The notes: generated from the sequence alone by a model not told the origin. Numbered from the stretch's first letter, positions 17,692 through 28,112 are shown. The stretch is DNA of 64,000 nucleotides from Rhodospirillales bacterium (GCA_030744625.1 JASLQF010000065.1:124001-188000), one strand, 5' to 3'. A program made the numbers and translations.

Positions 17692-19476
17692 ATGATGCGG
17701 GCTAAAAGGCGTCGGCTGAGATGGAGCCGCGCGCTGTTGCGGCTGAGAAGGCTCGTCCGCAACGACCAGCTCATCCTGTCGGTCCTGGCATTGGTCGTCG
17801 GTGCCGCCGTGGGCGGCGCCGTCATCGCATTCCGCGAGGCCATCGCCCTCGTGCAGGCGGGCTTTTACGGGAGCGCCACCGAACGCCTTTCCATCCATGC
17901 CCAGGATCTGGCGTGGTGGCACGTGGTGCTGGCGCCGGCCGCCGGGGGGCTCTTGATCGGGCTGTTCGTCCGTTACGTCATGCCCGACCGCCGTCCCCAT
18001 GGCGTCGCCGACGCCATCGAAGCGAATGCCCTTCGCGGCGGGCGCATGTCGGCGGCAACGGGTCTCAAGGCGGCGCTGGTCAACGCCGCTTCCATCGGCG
18101 TCGGGGCATCGGTGGGCCGCGAGGGGCCGGCCGTCCACCTGGGCGCCGCGCTCGGCGGCTGGCTCGCCGAGCGCCTGCACCTGACGCGGTCGCTGTCGCG
18201 CACGCTTCTGGGATGCGGGGTGGCGGCGGCGGTGGCGGCGTCCTTCAACGCGCCCATCGCTGGCGCGCTGTTCGCCAGCGAGGTGGTGCTCGGCCACTAC
18301 GCGCTCAGCGCCTTCGCCCCCATCGTCATCGCCAGCGTTACGGCAACGGCGGTGTCACGCGCCTATTTCGGCGATTTCCCGGCTTTCGAGATCGCCGATC
18401 ACGCCATTACTTCGTTCTGGGAGTTCCCTTCCTTCGTCGTCCTCGGCATCCTGGCCGGCGTCACGGCGATCGTCTTCATGCAGGGGATCATGCTGGCTGC
18501 CTCGGCGGCCGAGAAGAGCCCCCTTCCGGCCTGGCTGCGCCCGGCGGCGGCGGGCCTCATGGTAGGAGGGATCGCCGTCGTCTTTCCCCAGGTGCTGGGC
18601 GTCGGTTACGGCGCCACCGAGGCGGCCCTCGGCCTGGCCTTTCCCCTCGGCCTCATCCTCGCCGTCGGCGTCGCCAAGATCGTCGCCACGGCGATCAGCC
18701 TGGGCTTTGGCTTCGGGGGCGGGGTGTTCAGCCCGTCCCTGGTTGTCGGCGCCATGCTGGGCGGCGCTTACGGCATGGTGATCGCCGACATGTTCCCGAC
18801 GGTCTCCTTGGCGGCCGGCGCCTACACGGTGGTCGGCATGGGGGCGATGGCGGCCGCCGTGCTGGGGGCGCCCATATCGACGGCGCTCGTCATTTTCGAG
18901 ATGACCGGCGGCTACGGCATTACGCTCGCCGTAATGGTGGCGGTGGTGGTGGCCTCGGTGATCACCCGGCGCTTTCACGGCGGGTCCTATTTCGCGTGGC
19001 AGTTGGAACGCCGCGGCCTCGATCTCAAGGGGGGCTTCGAATCGGCCCTGCTGCGCGCCATCACGGTCGCCGACGTCATGTCCCGGGACAGCGAGCGGGT
19101 GTCCATCGACGCCCACCTCCCCGATATCAGGGCGCGGCTCCAGGAATCGCCGACCGGGACCCTGTTCGTAGTGCGCCACGACAACGCGTTTTACGGCACC
19201 ATCGCCTTGGCGGATCTCAGCGAGGCGGCTTTCGATCGCGTCGCCGACGACCTGATCAACGCCAGCGACGTGGCCCGGCCGCACCCGCCGGCGCTGACCG
19301 CCGCCGACGACCTGCACGCCGCCCTCGCTCTCATGCGCAGCAGCGGCGAGCAGCACGTCGCCGTCGTCGCCGACCACGAGGGGGCGGCGTTCCTGGGTTG
19401 CATCCACGAACGCGACGTCATGAACGCCTACAACAAGGCCTTGGTGCAAACCCGCCGCGAGGAGCGTGGCGACTGA
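17692..19476 (+). CDS. CLC family chloride channel/antiporter with C-terminal CBS pair
   Basis: A 594-residue membrane protein. The CLC signature GVGASVGREGPAVHLG is present with gating Glu at residue 144, and GFGGGVFSPSLVVGA is the second conserved pore motif. The first selectivity motif GSGIP is replaced by the segment around RPHGVADAIE. The last 140 residues resemble two CBS domains (VADVMSRDSERVSI; a second ending GCIHERDVMNAY), which usually bind nucleotides and adjust gating. Role: anion movement across the inner membrane. No clear Shine-Dalgarno is seen before ATGATG, so the start is uncertain by a few codons. Confidence 0.9.
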   Translation: MMRAKRRRLRWSRALLRLRRLVRNDQLILSVLALVVGAAVGGAVIAFREAIALVQAGFYGSATERLSIHAQDLAWWHVVLAPAAGGLLIGLFVRYVMPDRRPHGVADAIEANALRGGRMSAATGLKAALVNAASIGVGASVGREGPAVHLGAALGGWLAERLHLTRSLSRTLLGCGVAAAVAASFNAPIAGALFASEVVLGHYALSAFAPIVIASVTATAVSRAYFGDFPAFEIADHAITSFWEFPSFVVLGILAGVTAIVFMQGIMLAASAAEKSPLPAWLRPAAAGLMVGGIAVVFPQVLGVGYGATEAALGLAFPLGLILAVGVAKIVATAISLGFGFGGGVFSPSLVVGAMLGGAYGMVIADMFPTVSLAAGAYTVVGMGAMAAAVLGAPISTALVIFEMTGGYGITLAVMVAVVVASVITRRFHGGSYFAWQLERRGLDLKGGFESALLRAITVADVMSRDSERVSIDAHLPDIRARLQESPTGTLFVVRHDNAFYGTIALADLSEAAFDRVADDLINASDVARPHPPALTAADDLHAALALMRSSGEQHVAVVADHEGAAFLGCIHERDVMNAYNKALVQTRREERGD

Positions 19477-19497
19477 TACCGAGGATCGTTGGTATTG

Positions 19498-19644
19498 GAG
19501 CAACCCCCGGTTAGTTTTACGCAGCGTAATGCCTATTCGACACGGTCGGGTCTGAGACCCGCCCCTACATTCGGCAAATAGCGTAGGGGCTGGTCCCGGA
19601 CCGGCCCGCTAGCGGAGATTACATCTAAACGGATAACGCGCTAG
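19498..19644. repeat. Dispersed repeat A, copy 1 (147 bp)
   Basis: Near-identical in length and sequence to a copy at 45299-45445, with an inverted shorter copy at 49741-49858. Internally it holds CCCCTAC...GTAGGGG and a GGCCGGTCC/GGACCGGCC type palindrome. The ends are loosely inverted: GCAACCCCCGGTTAG inward from the left and GCGTTATCCGTTTAG inward from the right, outside which stands CTAG. It fills the gap between the convergent CLC and pseudoprotease genes and may act as a two-way terminator. Looks like a non-autonomous mobile element (MITE). Confidence 0.85.
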
Positions 19645-19650
19645 CGCCCC

Positions 19651-20712
19651 TCAATAGCCCCGCGTGCGGAGTTTCAGCCAGTCGTAACGGTTCCGCGAGC
19701 GCACGACGACGGTCTCGATCGACATCTTGGTGTCGCCGGCGCGCATGATGTTGACGGGAATTTCGACGCCGGCCGCGCCCTGTGCCCACATCTTGCGGAA
19801 ATAATCGGCCATGTCTTTGACCCGCTTGCCGCCGATGCCCATGATGATGTCTCCCGTTTTGAGCCCCGCCTCCTCGGCCGGCCCGTCGGCCGCGACGCGC
19901 GTGATGAAGACGCGGCCCTTGGTCTCCGCCGTGAAGGCGCCGAGCCAGGGATGGGAGGTGGAGGGCTGCCCGTGTGCCAGCAGGTCTCCGAGAATCGGCT
20001 TGAGGCCGTCGATGGGAACGAACATGTTGCCGGGGCTGTGCAGGCCGGGCGCGGCGGCGTCGCCGACGGCGAGGGATCCGATTCCGACGAGCCGGCCGTC
20101 GGCCCCGATGAGCGCGGCGCCGCCGAACATGGGATGCGGGGGAACGGTGAAGATGGCGTCCTCCAGCAGGTATTCCCAGTAGCCGGCGAAGGCGCGCCTG
20201 GAGGCGACGTAGGCCGGGCTCAGCGGCCGTGGGCCGCCGAAGCTCGCGGCGAGCACGGCGTCGCCCTGGGTCAGTTCCGACGCCGCTCCCAGCCGCAACG
20301 GCTTGGCGGCGAGAGGTTCCAGGGCGCGCACCAGCCCCAGGCCGGTATCGTGGTCGTATCCGATGATGCTTGCCGCCACCACCCTGCCGCCCGGCTCGAA
20401 GACCTCGACGGCCGTCGCCTCCAGGATCAAGTAGCCGATGGTCAGCACCAGCCCCTTGCTGTCGATGAGCACCCCGTTGCCCGAGCGTTCGGTGCCCAGG
20501 CTTGCCGCGGTGCGGGCGTCGGCGGGGATCTCGGCGCGCAGGCCGACGACGGCGCGCACCGCCTCGGCGAGGGCTTCCGGCGAGGCGACGTTTTCGGACT
20601 GGCGCGCCGTTCCGTTGGCCGTGGAAATCGACAGCACGGCGATGATGGCAACTGTGGCGGCCACGGCGGCACCCAGCCGCCATGCGCCAAGGGGACCGGT
20701 CCCGCTGGTCAT
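19651..20712 (-). CDS. HtrA/DegP-like pseudoprotease with PDZ domain
   Basis: A 353-residue protein with an N-terminal signal anchor (residues 13-30), an S1C trypsin-like domain (about 75-245) and one PDZ domain (about 253-335). The fold signatures of HtrA are visible, but aligned by eye all three catalytic positions are changed: His in the LTNNHV motif is Y94 (LTIGYLI), Asp in the DPKTDLA motif is G124 (DHDTGLG), and Ser in GNSGG is F196 (PMFGGA). The protein is therefore predicted to be periplasmic, membrane-anchored and proteolytically inactive, perhaps a substrate-binding or regulatory partner. It diverges from pcrA and ends 6 bases from repeat A. Confidence 0.8.
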   Translation of the reverse strand: MTSGTGPLGAWRLGAAVAATVAIIAVLSISTANGTARQSENVASPEALAEAVRAVVGLRAEIPADARTAASLGTERSGNGVLIDSKGLVLTIGYLILEATAVEVFEPGGRVVAASIIGYDHDTGLGLVRALEPLAAKPLRLGAASELTQGDAVLAASFGGPRPLSPAYVASRRAFAGYWEYLLEDAIFTVPPHPMFGGAALIGADGRLVGIGSLAVGDAAAPGLHSPGNMFVPIDGLKPILGDLLAHGQPSTSHPWLGAFTAETKGRVFITRVAADGPAEEAGLKTGDIIMGIGGKRVKDMADYFRKMWAQGAAGVEIPVNIMRAGDTKMSIETVVVRSRNRYDWLKLRTRGY

Positions 20713-20856
20713 GGCCCGGGTCTCCGCCAGGGATGCAAGGTCCGTGTGCTCACCGGTCCAGTGTAGTGCGCGCGGCGCCGCAAAAATAGCACCGGCACTT
20801 CAGAATTGCGTGATCGGACGCTGATACATTCCGCCGGCGCGTGCTATAAACCGCCC

Positions 20857-23151
20857 ATGTCCGATCCTTTCGAGCTAGCCGAGGGGGCGTCGCCGGCCGA
20901 CGATGCCGGGCCTGCCCCCGACGCCCCGCCGGTCCCGGCCGCCGATCCTCCCTACCTGAACATTCTCAACGACAGCCAACGCGCCGCCGTCGAGGCCACC
21001 GACGGGCCCGTCCTCGTGCTGGCCGGCGCCGGCACCGGCAAGACACGGGTGCTGACCACGCGGCTCGCCCACATCCTCATGCTCGGCCTGGCGCGGCCGT
21101 GGGAAATGCTCGCCGTGACCTTCACCAACAAGGCGGCGCGCGAGATGAAGGACCGGGTGGCGGCGCACGTCGGGCGCGCCGTGGAAGGCTGGTGGGTCGG
21201 CACCTTCCACGCGCTCAGCGCGCGCATCCTGCGCACCCACGCCGAGGCGGTGGGGCTGACCCCCGACTTCACCATCCTCGACGAGGACGACCAGCTGCGG
21301 CTCCTCAAGCAGATCCTCGAGGCCCACGACATCGACGAGAAGAAATCACCGGCCCGCGCCGTCCTCGGCGTCATTCAGCGATGGAAGGACCGCGGCTTGT
21401 CGCCGGACCGGGTGGCGGGCGCCGACGTCCCCGACCTTGCCAATGGCAGGCTGGTGGAGATTTACGCCGACTACCAGGGCCGCCTGAAGACCCTCAACGC
21501 CGTCGATTTCGGCGATCTTCTCCTGCACGCGCTGGAGCTCTTCCAGGGCGACGCCGAGGTGCTGGCCAAGTACCAGCGCATGTTCCGCTACATTCTGGTC
21601 GACGAATACCAGGATACCAACGTCGCCCAGTACCTGTGGCTGCGCCTGCTCGCCCAGGGCCACAAGAACATCTGCTGCGTCGGCGATGACGACCAGTCGA
21701 TCTATTCGTGGCGCGGCGCCGAGGTTGGCAACATCCTGCGCTTCGAGAAGGACTTCCCCGGCGCCCGCATCGTGCGCCTGGAGCGCAACTACCGCTCGAC
21801 GCCCCATATCCTGGGGGCGGCGTCGGTCCTCATCACCCACAACGAGGGCCGGCTCGGCAAGACCCTGTGGACGGAACTGGACGAAGGCGAGAAGGTAAGC
21901 GTCCGGGGCGTGTGGGACGGCGAGGAGGAAGCCCGCGCCGTCGGCGACGAGATCGAGGCCCTGCACGCCAAGGACCACGCCCTCAACGAGATGGCGGTGC
22001 TGGTGCGTGCCGGGTTCCAGACCCGTGAGTTCGAGGAGCGCCTGATCACCCTCGGCGTCCCTTACCGGGTGATCGGCGGCCAGCGCTTTTACGAACGCCT
22101 CGAGGTGCGTGACGCCATCGCCTATTTTCGGGTCATCGCGCAACCCGCCGACGACCTCGCCTTCGAGCGCATCGTCAATGTGCCAAAGCGCGGCCTCGGC
22201 AAGGCCGCCTTGCAGACCCTGCACCACCTGTCCCGCGCCGACGGAATGGCGTTGAGCATGGCGGCGGCGCGGCTCATAGACACCGACGAGCTCAGGCCCC
22301 GGGCGCGCCGCGCCCTGGCCGGCCTGCTCGAGGATTTCGCGCGCTGGCGCGGCCTCGCCGGGGCCGTCGGTCCGGCCGAGCTGGCGGCCACGGTGCTCGA
22401 CGAATCCGGCTATGCCGACATGTGGCGCGCCAACAAGTCTCCCGAGGCCCCGGGCCGTCTCGAGAACCTGAAGGAGCTGGTGGCGGCGCTCGAGGAATTC
22501 GAGAACCTGGCCGGCTTCCTCGAGCACGTCAGCCTGGTCATGGAGAACGCCGATTCCTCGGTCGACGACAAGGTCAACCTGATGACCCTGCACGGCGCTA
22601 AGGGGCTGGAGTTCGAAACCGTCTTCCTGCCCGGCTGGGAGGAGGGGCTGTTCCCCCACCAGCGCGCCCTCGACGAGGACGGCGTAAAGGGCCTCGAGGA
22701 GGAACGCCGCCTCGCCTACGTGGGGCTGACCCGGGCGCGGCACCGCGCCATCGTGTCATTCGCCGCCAACCGCCGCATCTATAACCAGTGGCAGAGCGCC
22801 CTGCCGTCGCGCTTCGTCGACGAGCTGCCGGACGAACACGTCGAGCACGCCGTGCAGCCGGGGCTCTACGGCGGTGGCGGCGGCGGCGGCGAGTTGAGCG
22901 ACGGTGCCGCCTTCTTCGACGGCGCCGGATGGGGGCGCCGCCGTCGCCGCCCGGCCGCCACCATCGACCACGCCACCTGGCAGGCGCCGCGCCACGACGG
23001 CCCGCCGCAGGCCTTCGAGGCCGGCCAGCGCGTCTTTCACCAGAAGTTCGGCTACGGCCACGTCACCGCCGTCGACGGCAACAAGCTGGAGATCGCCTTC
23101 GAGAAGGCGGGCAACAAGAAGGTGGTCGACAGCTTCGTGGACGCTGTTTAG
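20857..23151 (+). CDS. uvrD: UvrD/PcrA-type superfamily 1 DNA helicase
   Basis: A 764-residue helicase. The Q-motif region LNDSQRAAVEATDGP, Walker A GAGTGKT (Lys at residue 62), VDEYQDTN, DDQSIYSWRGA and VYVGLTRAR-type motif VI (YVGLTRARHR) are all present. It unwinds DNA 3' to 5' in repair and replication-fork maintenance. A glycine-rich and arginine-rich linker at about 665-705 precedes the C-terminal Tudor-like domain (VFHQKFGYGHV), which in UvrD/PcrA contacts RNA polymerase. I use the ATG at 20857; an upstream in-frame extension to 20806 has no family similarity. TATAAA at 20845-20850 lies 6 bases before the ATG. Confidence 0.95.
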   Translation: MSDPFELAEGASPADDAGPAPDAPPVPAADPPYLNILNDSQRAAVEATDGPVLVLAGAGTGKTRVLTTRLAHILMLGLARPWEMLAVTFTNKAAREMKDRVAAHVGRAVEGWWVGTFHALSARILRTHAEAVGLTPDFTILDEDDQLRLLKQILEAHDIDEKKSPARAVLGVIQRWKDRGLSPDRVAGADVPDLANGRLVEIYADYQGRLKTLNAVDFGDLLLHALELFQGDAEVLAKYQRMFRYILVDEYQDTNVAQYLWLRLLAQGHKNICCVGDDDQSIYSWRGAEVGNILRFEKDFPGARIVRLERNYRSTPHILGAASVLITHNEGRLGKTLWTELDEGEKVSVRGVWDGEEEARAVGDEIEALHAKDHALNEMAVLVRAGFQTREFEERLITLGVPYRVIGGQRFYERLEVRDAIAYFRVIAQPADDLAFERIVNVPKRGLGKAALQTLHHLSRADGMALSMAAARLIDTDELRPRARRALAGLLEDFARWRGLAGAVGPAELAATVLDESGYADMWRANKSPEAPGRLENLKELVAALEEFENLAGFLEHVSLVMENADSSVDDKVNLMTLHGAKGLEFETVFLPGWEEGLFPHQRALDEDGVKGLEEERRLAYVGLTRARHRAIVSFAANRRIYNQWQSALPSRFVDELPDEHVEHAVQPGLYGGGGGGGELSDGAAFFDGAGWGRRRRRPAATIDHATWQAPRHDGPPQAFEAGQRVFHQKFGYGHVTAVDGNKLEIAFEKAGNKKVVDSFVDAV

Positions 23152-23180
23152 CCGTATCCCAGGCCCGGGAGTTTGGTTTC

Positions 23181-23816
23181 ATGAAAACCGTCGATTGGTA
23201 CTTCGATTTCGTCTCGCCCTTCTCGTACTTGCAGTTGTTCCGCTTCGCCGAGTTGCCGGACGACGTGGAGATCGCTTTCCACCCCCTGCTCTTCGCCGGT
23301 CTGTTGGGGCATTGGGGCCAAAAGGGGCCGGCCGAGATTCCACCGAAGCGCCTTTTCACCATGCGCCACGTCGCCTGGCTGGCGCGCCGTGACGCCATTC
23401 CCTACACCCTGCCCCCGGCCTTTCCCTTCAATCCGATCAGGGTGCTCCGGCTGTGCATCGCCCTCGACAACCGGCGGGACGTGGTCGAGGCCATCTTCCG
23501 CTGCATCTGGCGGGACGGGCTGCTTCCCGACGACGACATCGGCTGGCGCGCCATCGCCGAGGCCGTCGGCGCCGAGGACGCCGATGGATTGGTCGCCGAG
23601 GCCGAGGTCAAGGCGGCGCTCATCGCCAACGGCGAGCGCGCCCTGGCGCGGGGCATTTACGGGGTGCCCACCTTCGACGCCGGGGGCGAGTTGTTCTGGG
23701 GCGTCGACGCCACCGATTTCCTCGTCGATTTCCTGCGCGACCCGGCGCTCCTCGAGCAAGCGGAATTCACGCGCATCGCCGCCACGCCGAGCAGCGTGCC
23801 CCTGCCCGGAGCGTGA
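23181..23816 (+). CDS. 2-hydroxychromene-2-carboxylate isomerase / GST kappa-like protein
   Basis: A 211-residue thioredoxin-fold protein of the DsbA/HCCA isomerase group. DWYFDFVSPFSYLQL at the start carries the active-site serine region in place of a CxxC. GIYGVPTF near residue 160 is the conserved cis-Pro segment. Enzymes of this type use glutathione to isomerise aromatic degradation intermediates, but many genomic copies have unknown substrates. It follows the helicase gene by 29 bases and precedes prmA by 14. Confidence 0.85.
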   Translation: MKTVDWYFDFVSPFSYLQLFRFAELPDDVEIAFHPLLFAGLLGHWGQKGPAEIPPKRLFTMRHVAWLARRDAIPYTLPPAFPFNPIRVLRLCIALDNRRDVVEAIFRCIWRDGLLPDDDIGWRAIAEAVGAEDADGLVAEAEVKAALIANGERALARGIYGVPTFDAGGELFWGVDATDFLVDFLRDPALLEQAEFTRIAATPSSVPLPGA

Positions 23817-23830
23817 GCGCGGCGCCGGCG

Positions 23831-24745
23831 ATGGCGGAGACGGTCTCCCTCTGGCGCGTGCGAACCGCCGTCCCGGTGGCCCTGGCCAGCGCCTTCGCCG
23901 AGGCCCTGGAGCCCTTCTGCCAATCGGTATCGTGGTTCGCCGACAGCGATGGCGGCGAGGCCGCCGTCGAGGGGATTTGCCAGGAGCGCCCCCGGCGGGC
24001 GGTGCTCGCCCGGGCCCTCGACAGGGCGGCGGCGGCGCTCGGCACGGCGGCGCCGGCACTCCGCCTCGGCCGCCTCCCGTCCCGCGACTGGCTGGCCGAA
24101 AGCGCCCGCGCCTTTCCGCCCATCGAGGCCGGGCGTTACTACATCCACGGTTCCCACGAGACGGCGCCTCCTGGTGCCAAGCCGAGGCTTGGCTTGGGCG
24201 AAGACAGGCCGGCGCCAAGCCTCGCCATCGTCATGGACGCCGGGGCGGCCTTCGGCACCGGCGAACACCCGTCAACCCGGGGGTGCCTGGTGGCCCTCGA
24301 CGCCCTGGCCCGGCGCCGCCGCTTCCGCGCCCCCCTCGACATGGGCTGCGGCGCCGGGCTGCTCGCCATCGCCATGGCCAAGACGTGGGGTCGTCCCGTC
24401 GTCGCCTGCGATATCGACCCCGTGGCGGTGCGCGTGGCGCGCGCCAACGCCGAACGCAACGGCGTCGGCGGGCGGGTGCGCGCCGGCCACGGCGACGGCT
24501 ACGGCGCCCCCTGCGTGCGCCGCGGCGCCCCCTACGACCTCATCGTCGCCAACATCCTGGCGCGGCCCTTGCGCCGCATGGCACCCGCCCTCGCCGGCGT
24601 CCTGGCGCGGCCCGGTGTCGTCGTGCTGTCTGGATTCCTGGAGGGCGACGCACCCCGCATTCTCGCCGCCCACCGCCGGCGGGGATTGCAAGCGTGGCGG
24701 CGCATCACCATCGACGGCTGGCAGACGCTGGTGCTCAGGTCTTGA
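23831..24745 (+). CDS. prmA: Ribosomal protein L11 methyltransferase PrmA
   Basis: A 304-residue SAM-dependent methyltransferase that modifies ribosomal protein L11. The diagnostic segment AFGTGEHPSTRGCL, the SAM motif LDMGCGAGLLAIA and VANILARPL (NPPY-like motif) are present. Start ATG at 23831 is chosen; a GTG overlapping the end of the previous gene is possible. The window between residues 105 and 125 contains an insert rich in Pro and Gly (PPGAKPRLGLGEDRPAP). Confidence 0.92.
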   Translation: MAETVSLWRVRTAVPVALASAFAEALEPFCQSVSWFADSDGGEAAVEGICQERPRRAVLARALDRAAAALGTAAPALRLGRLPSRDWLAESARAFPPIEAGRYYIHGSHETAPPGAKPRLGLGEDRPAPSLAIVMDAGAAFGTGEHPSTRGCLVALDALARRRRFRAPLDMGCGAGLLAIAMAKTWGRPVVACDIDPVAVRVARANAERNGVGGRVRAGHGDGYGAPCVRRGAPYDLIVANILARPLRRMAPALAGVLARPGVVVLSGFLEGDAPRILAAHRRRGLQAWRRITIDGWQTLVLRS

Positions 24746-24829
24746 CCGACGCCCCGCCGCTCGCTCCGGGCGCCGGCGCGTGTTACAAAACGCTCCCGTT
24801 CACCCGCCTTCAGCCACGAGGCAGCGCCC

Positions 24830-25444
24830 ATGGTCAAGGTTTACGCCATCGACGGCATCGTTCCCGTCGTCGCCCCGACCAGCTTCGTCCATCCGACGGC
24901 CACCCTCATCGGCGACGTGGTCGTCGGTGCCGGGTGCTACATCGGGCCCGGCGCGTCCCTGCGCGGCGATATCGGGCGCATCGTCGTCGGCGATGGCTGC
25001 AACATCCAGGATACCTGCGTGCTGCACACCTTTCCCGGTACCGAGGTCATCGTCGAGGACTGGGGGCACGTCGGCCACGGCGCGGTGCTGCACGGCTGCC
25101 GGGTCGGGCGCAACGCGCTGATCGGCATGAATGCCGTGGTCATGGACGGCGCGGTCATCGGCGAGGAGAGCATCATCGCCGCCCTCTCCTTCGTCAAGGC
25201 GGCGACCGAATTCGCGCCGCGCAGCCTCGTCGCCGGCACCCCCGCCAAGGTCGTGCGCCAGGTCACCGACGAGGAGGTCTCCTGGAAGGAAAAGGGCACC
25301 ATGGTCTACCAGGACCTGGCCCGGCGCTGCCTCGCCACCATGCACGAGACCGACGCCCTCGGCGAGGTCGAGCCCGGCCGTCCGGCCAAGCCGCCCCCCC
25401 CCGTCGATCCCCTGTACAAGGCGCGCAAGGACATGCCGGGCTGA
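24830..25444 (+). CDS. Gamma-class carbonic anhydrase-like hexapeptide protein (PaaY/YrdA type)
   Basis: A 204-residue left-handed beta-helix protein built of repeating hexapeptides ([17 protein letters not shown] and so on). [12 protein letters not shown] and the histidines in [10 protein letters not shown] and [12 protein letters not shown] match the metal-binding residues of gamma carbonic anhydrases. The extended C-terminus ([18 protein letters not shown]) is like PaaY, a thioesterase-linked member found with phenylacetate genes, which are absent here. Function in CO2 hydration or thioester hydrolysis is undecided. Confidence 0.88.
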   Translation: MVKVYAIDGIVPVVAPTSFVHPTATLIGDVVVGAGCYIGPGASLRGDIGRIVVGDGCNIQDTCVLHTFPGTEVIVEDWGHVGHGAVLHGCRVGRNALIGMNAVVMDGAVIGEESIIAALSFVKAATEFAPRSLVAGTPAKVVRQVTDEEVSWKEKGTMVYQDLARRCLATMHETDALGEVEPGRPAKPPPPVDPLYKARKDMPG

Positions 25445-25481
25445 GCCCCGCCCGCTGCTATAACCAACGCGACGCCGCCGC

Positions 25482-26396
<915 letters not shown>

Positions 26397-26464
26397 GGCA
26401 GCGAGAGTAGCACAGGGCGCCAGCGGCGAAAGCGAGGTATCGGTCAGGATGGAGGGGAGGGGAA

Positions 26465-26539
26465 TGGTGGGCGCGGATGGGATTGAACCAACGACCTCTC
26501 CCGTGTGAGGGGAGCGCTCTCCCGCTGAGCTACGCGCCC
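26465..26539 (-). tRNA. tRNA-Val (anticodon CAC)
   Basis: Reads on the minus strand with a 7-bp acceptor stem GGGCGCG/CGCGCCC, D-arm GCTC...GAGC, anticodon stem CTCCC/GGGAG, anticodon CAC at 26505-26507, T-loop TTCAATC and encoded CCA at 26465-26467. One T-stem pair (T opposite T) is mismatched. Confidence 0.95.
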
Positions 26540-26696
26540 GCCGGGGCCGGCAGGGCCGCCATATAAGGGCGCGCCCCGCCCCCTGTCAAGGAACGCCGGG
26601 CCTGCAAGAATCCGTAACAATCTTTGACTTGGCCGGATTCCCGGCGTGTGGCAAGTTGCGCCACGTTTTCCGGGCCTTGTAACCAGTCGCCGCACC

Positions 26697-28106
26697 ATGA
26701 CCAAGACAAAATCCGTCGCCGGCTCCGCCGCCATCGTCCTCGCCGCGGGCCTCGGCACGCGCATGGAATCCGATGTGCCCAAGGTCCTGCACGGGCTCGC
26801 CGGGCGGCCCATGATCGCGCACCTGATGGCGAGCCTCGCCGAGGCCGGCGTGGGGCGCGCCGTCGTCGTCGTCGGTCCCGGCCCCGGCGCCGAAGCCGTC
26901 GCCGAGGCGGTGGCGCCCCACACCACCGCCGTGCAGGCCGAGCAACTGGGCACCGGCGACGCCGTCCTCGCCGCAAAGGGGGCGCTGGCCGACTTTTCCG
27001 GCGACGTGCTGATCCTCAACGGCGACGCGCCGCTGATCACGCCCGAGACCATGGAGCGCGTGCTGGCGGCGCGGCGCTCGGCACCCCACCCGGGGCTCGT
27101 CGTGCTCGGCTTCCGCACCGACGCGCCGGGCGCCTACGGACGCCTGATCACCGGGGCCGACGGCGCCCTCGAGGCCATCGTAGAGGCCGGCGACGCGTCC
27201 CCCGACGAGTTGGCCGTCGATCTCTGCAATTCCGGGGTCATGGCCGTCGACGGCGAGCGCCTGTTCGGCCTCTTGCAGCGCCTCGGCAACGACAACGCCA
27301 AGGGCGAGTACTACCTTACCGACATCGTCGCCCTGGGGCGCGCCGACGGGCTGGCCTCGGCCGTCGTCGAGGGAGCACCATCGGAGCTCATGGGCATCAA
27401 TTCCCGGGCCGAGCTGGCGGCGGCCGAGGCCGTGGCCCAGGACCGGCTGCGCCAACGGGCCATGGCCGGGGGCGCCACGCTGCTCGATCCCCGGACCGTC
27501 TACCTCGGCTTCGACACCCGCCTCGGACGCGACGTCACCGTCGGCCCCCACGTGGTGTTCGGCCCCGGCGTCGAAGTCGGCGACGGCGCCGAAATCCTCG
27601 CCTTTTCGCATCTCGAGGGCGCCCATGTCGGCGCCGGCGTCCGCGTCGGCCCCTTCGCCCGCCTGCGTCCCGGGGCGCGCATCGCGGCCGAAGCCCACAT
27701 CGGGAACTTCGTGGAGATCAAGAACGCCTCGGTCGAGGCCGGGGCCAAGATCAACCACCTGACTTACGTGGGCGACGCCCGGGTCGGTGCCGGCGCCAAC
27801 GTCGGGGCCGGCACCATCACGTGTAATTACGACGGCATCGACAAGCACTTCACCGACATCGGCGCCGGCGCCTTCATCGGCTCCAACACCGCCCTCGTCG
27901 CCCCGGTCAGGATCGGCGACGGCGCCATGATCGGGGCGGGCAGCGTCATCACCAAGGACGTGGCGGCGGACGCGCTCGCCGTCACCAGGTCCGACCAGAA
28001 GGAAATCGATGGCGCTGCCGCCCGTTTCCGGCAACGCCAGGCCAAGGGTGGAGGCGCGCCGAAGCGCAAGCCGAAAAAGAGGCCCAAGGCGAAGAGGGGC
28101 GGCTAG
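26697..28106 (+). CDS. glmU: Bifunctional UDP-N-acetylglucosamine pyrophosphorylase / glucosamine-1-phosphate acetyltransferase
   Basis: A 469-residue cytoplasmic enzyme that acetylates GlcN-1-P and joins it to UMP, giving UDP-GlcNAc for peptidoglycan and lipopolysaccharide. The N-terminal uridyltransferase has LAAGLGTRMESDVPKVLH, and the C-terminal half is a left-handed helix of hexapeptides (GAGTITCNYDGIDKH is the acetyl-CoA side signature). The last 20 residues are a Lys/Arg-rich tail. Start ATG at 26697. glmS follows after 6 bases, so donor and substrate are made from one operon. Confidence 0.97.
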   Translation: MTKTKSVAGSAAIVLAAGLGTRMESDVPKVLHGLAGRPMIAHLMASLAEAGVGRAVVVVGPGPGAEAVAEAVAPHTTAVQAEQLGTGDAVLAAKGALADFSGDVLILNGDAPLITPETMERVLAARRSAPHPGLVVLGFRTDAPGAYGRLITGADGALEAIVEAGDASPDELAVDLCNSGVMAVDGERLFGLLQRLGNDNAKGEYYLTDIVALGRADGLASAVVEGAPSELMGINSRAELAAAEAVAQDRLRQRAMAGGATLLDPRTVYLGFDTRLGRDVTVGPHVVFGPGVEVGDGAEILAFSHLEGAHVGAGVRVGPFARLRPGARIAAEAHIGNFVEIKNASVEAGAKINHLTYVGDARVGAGANVGAGTITCNYDGIDKHFTDIGAGAFIGSNTALVAPVRIGDGAMIGAGSVITKDVAADALAVTRSDQKEIDGAAARFRQRQAKGGGAPKRKPKKRPKAKRGG

Positions 28107-28112
28107 GCGCCC

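Noticed and set aside
25452..25470. CTGCTATAACC resembling a -10 on the plus strand
   Set aside because: No gene starts downstream on that strand; the next gene is psuG, reading the other way.
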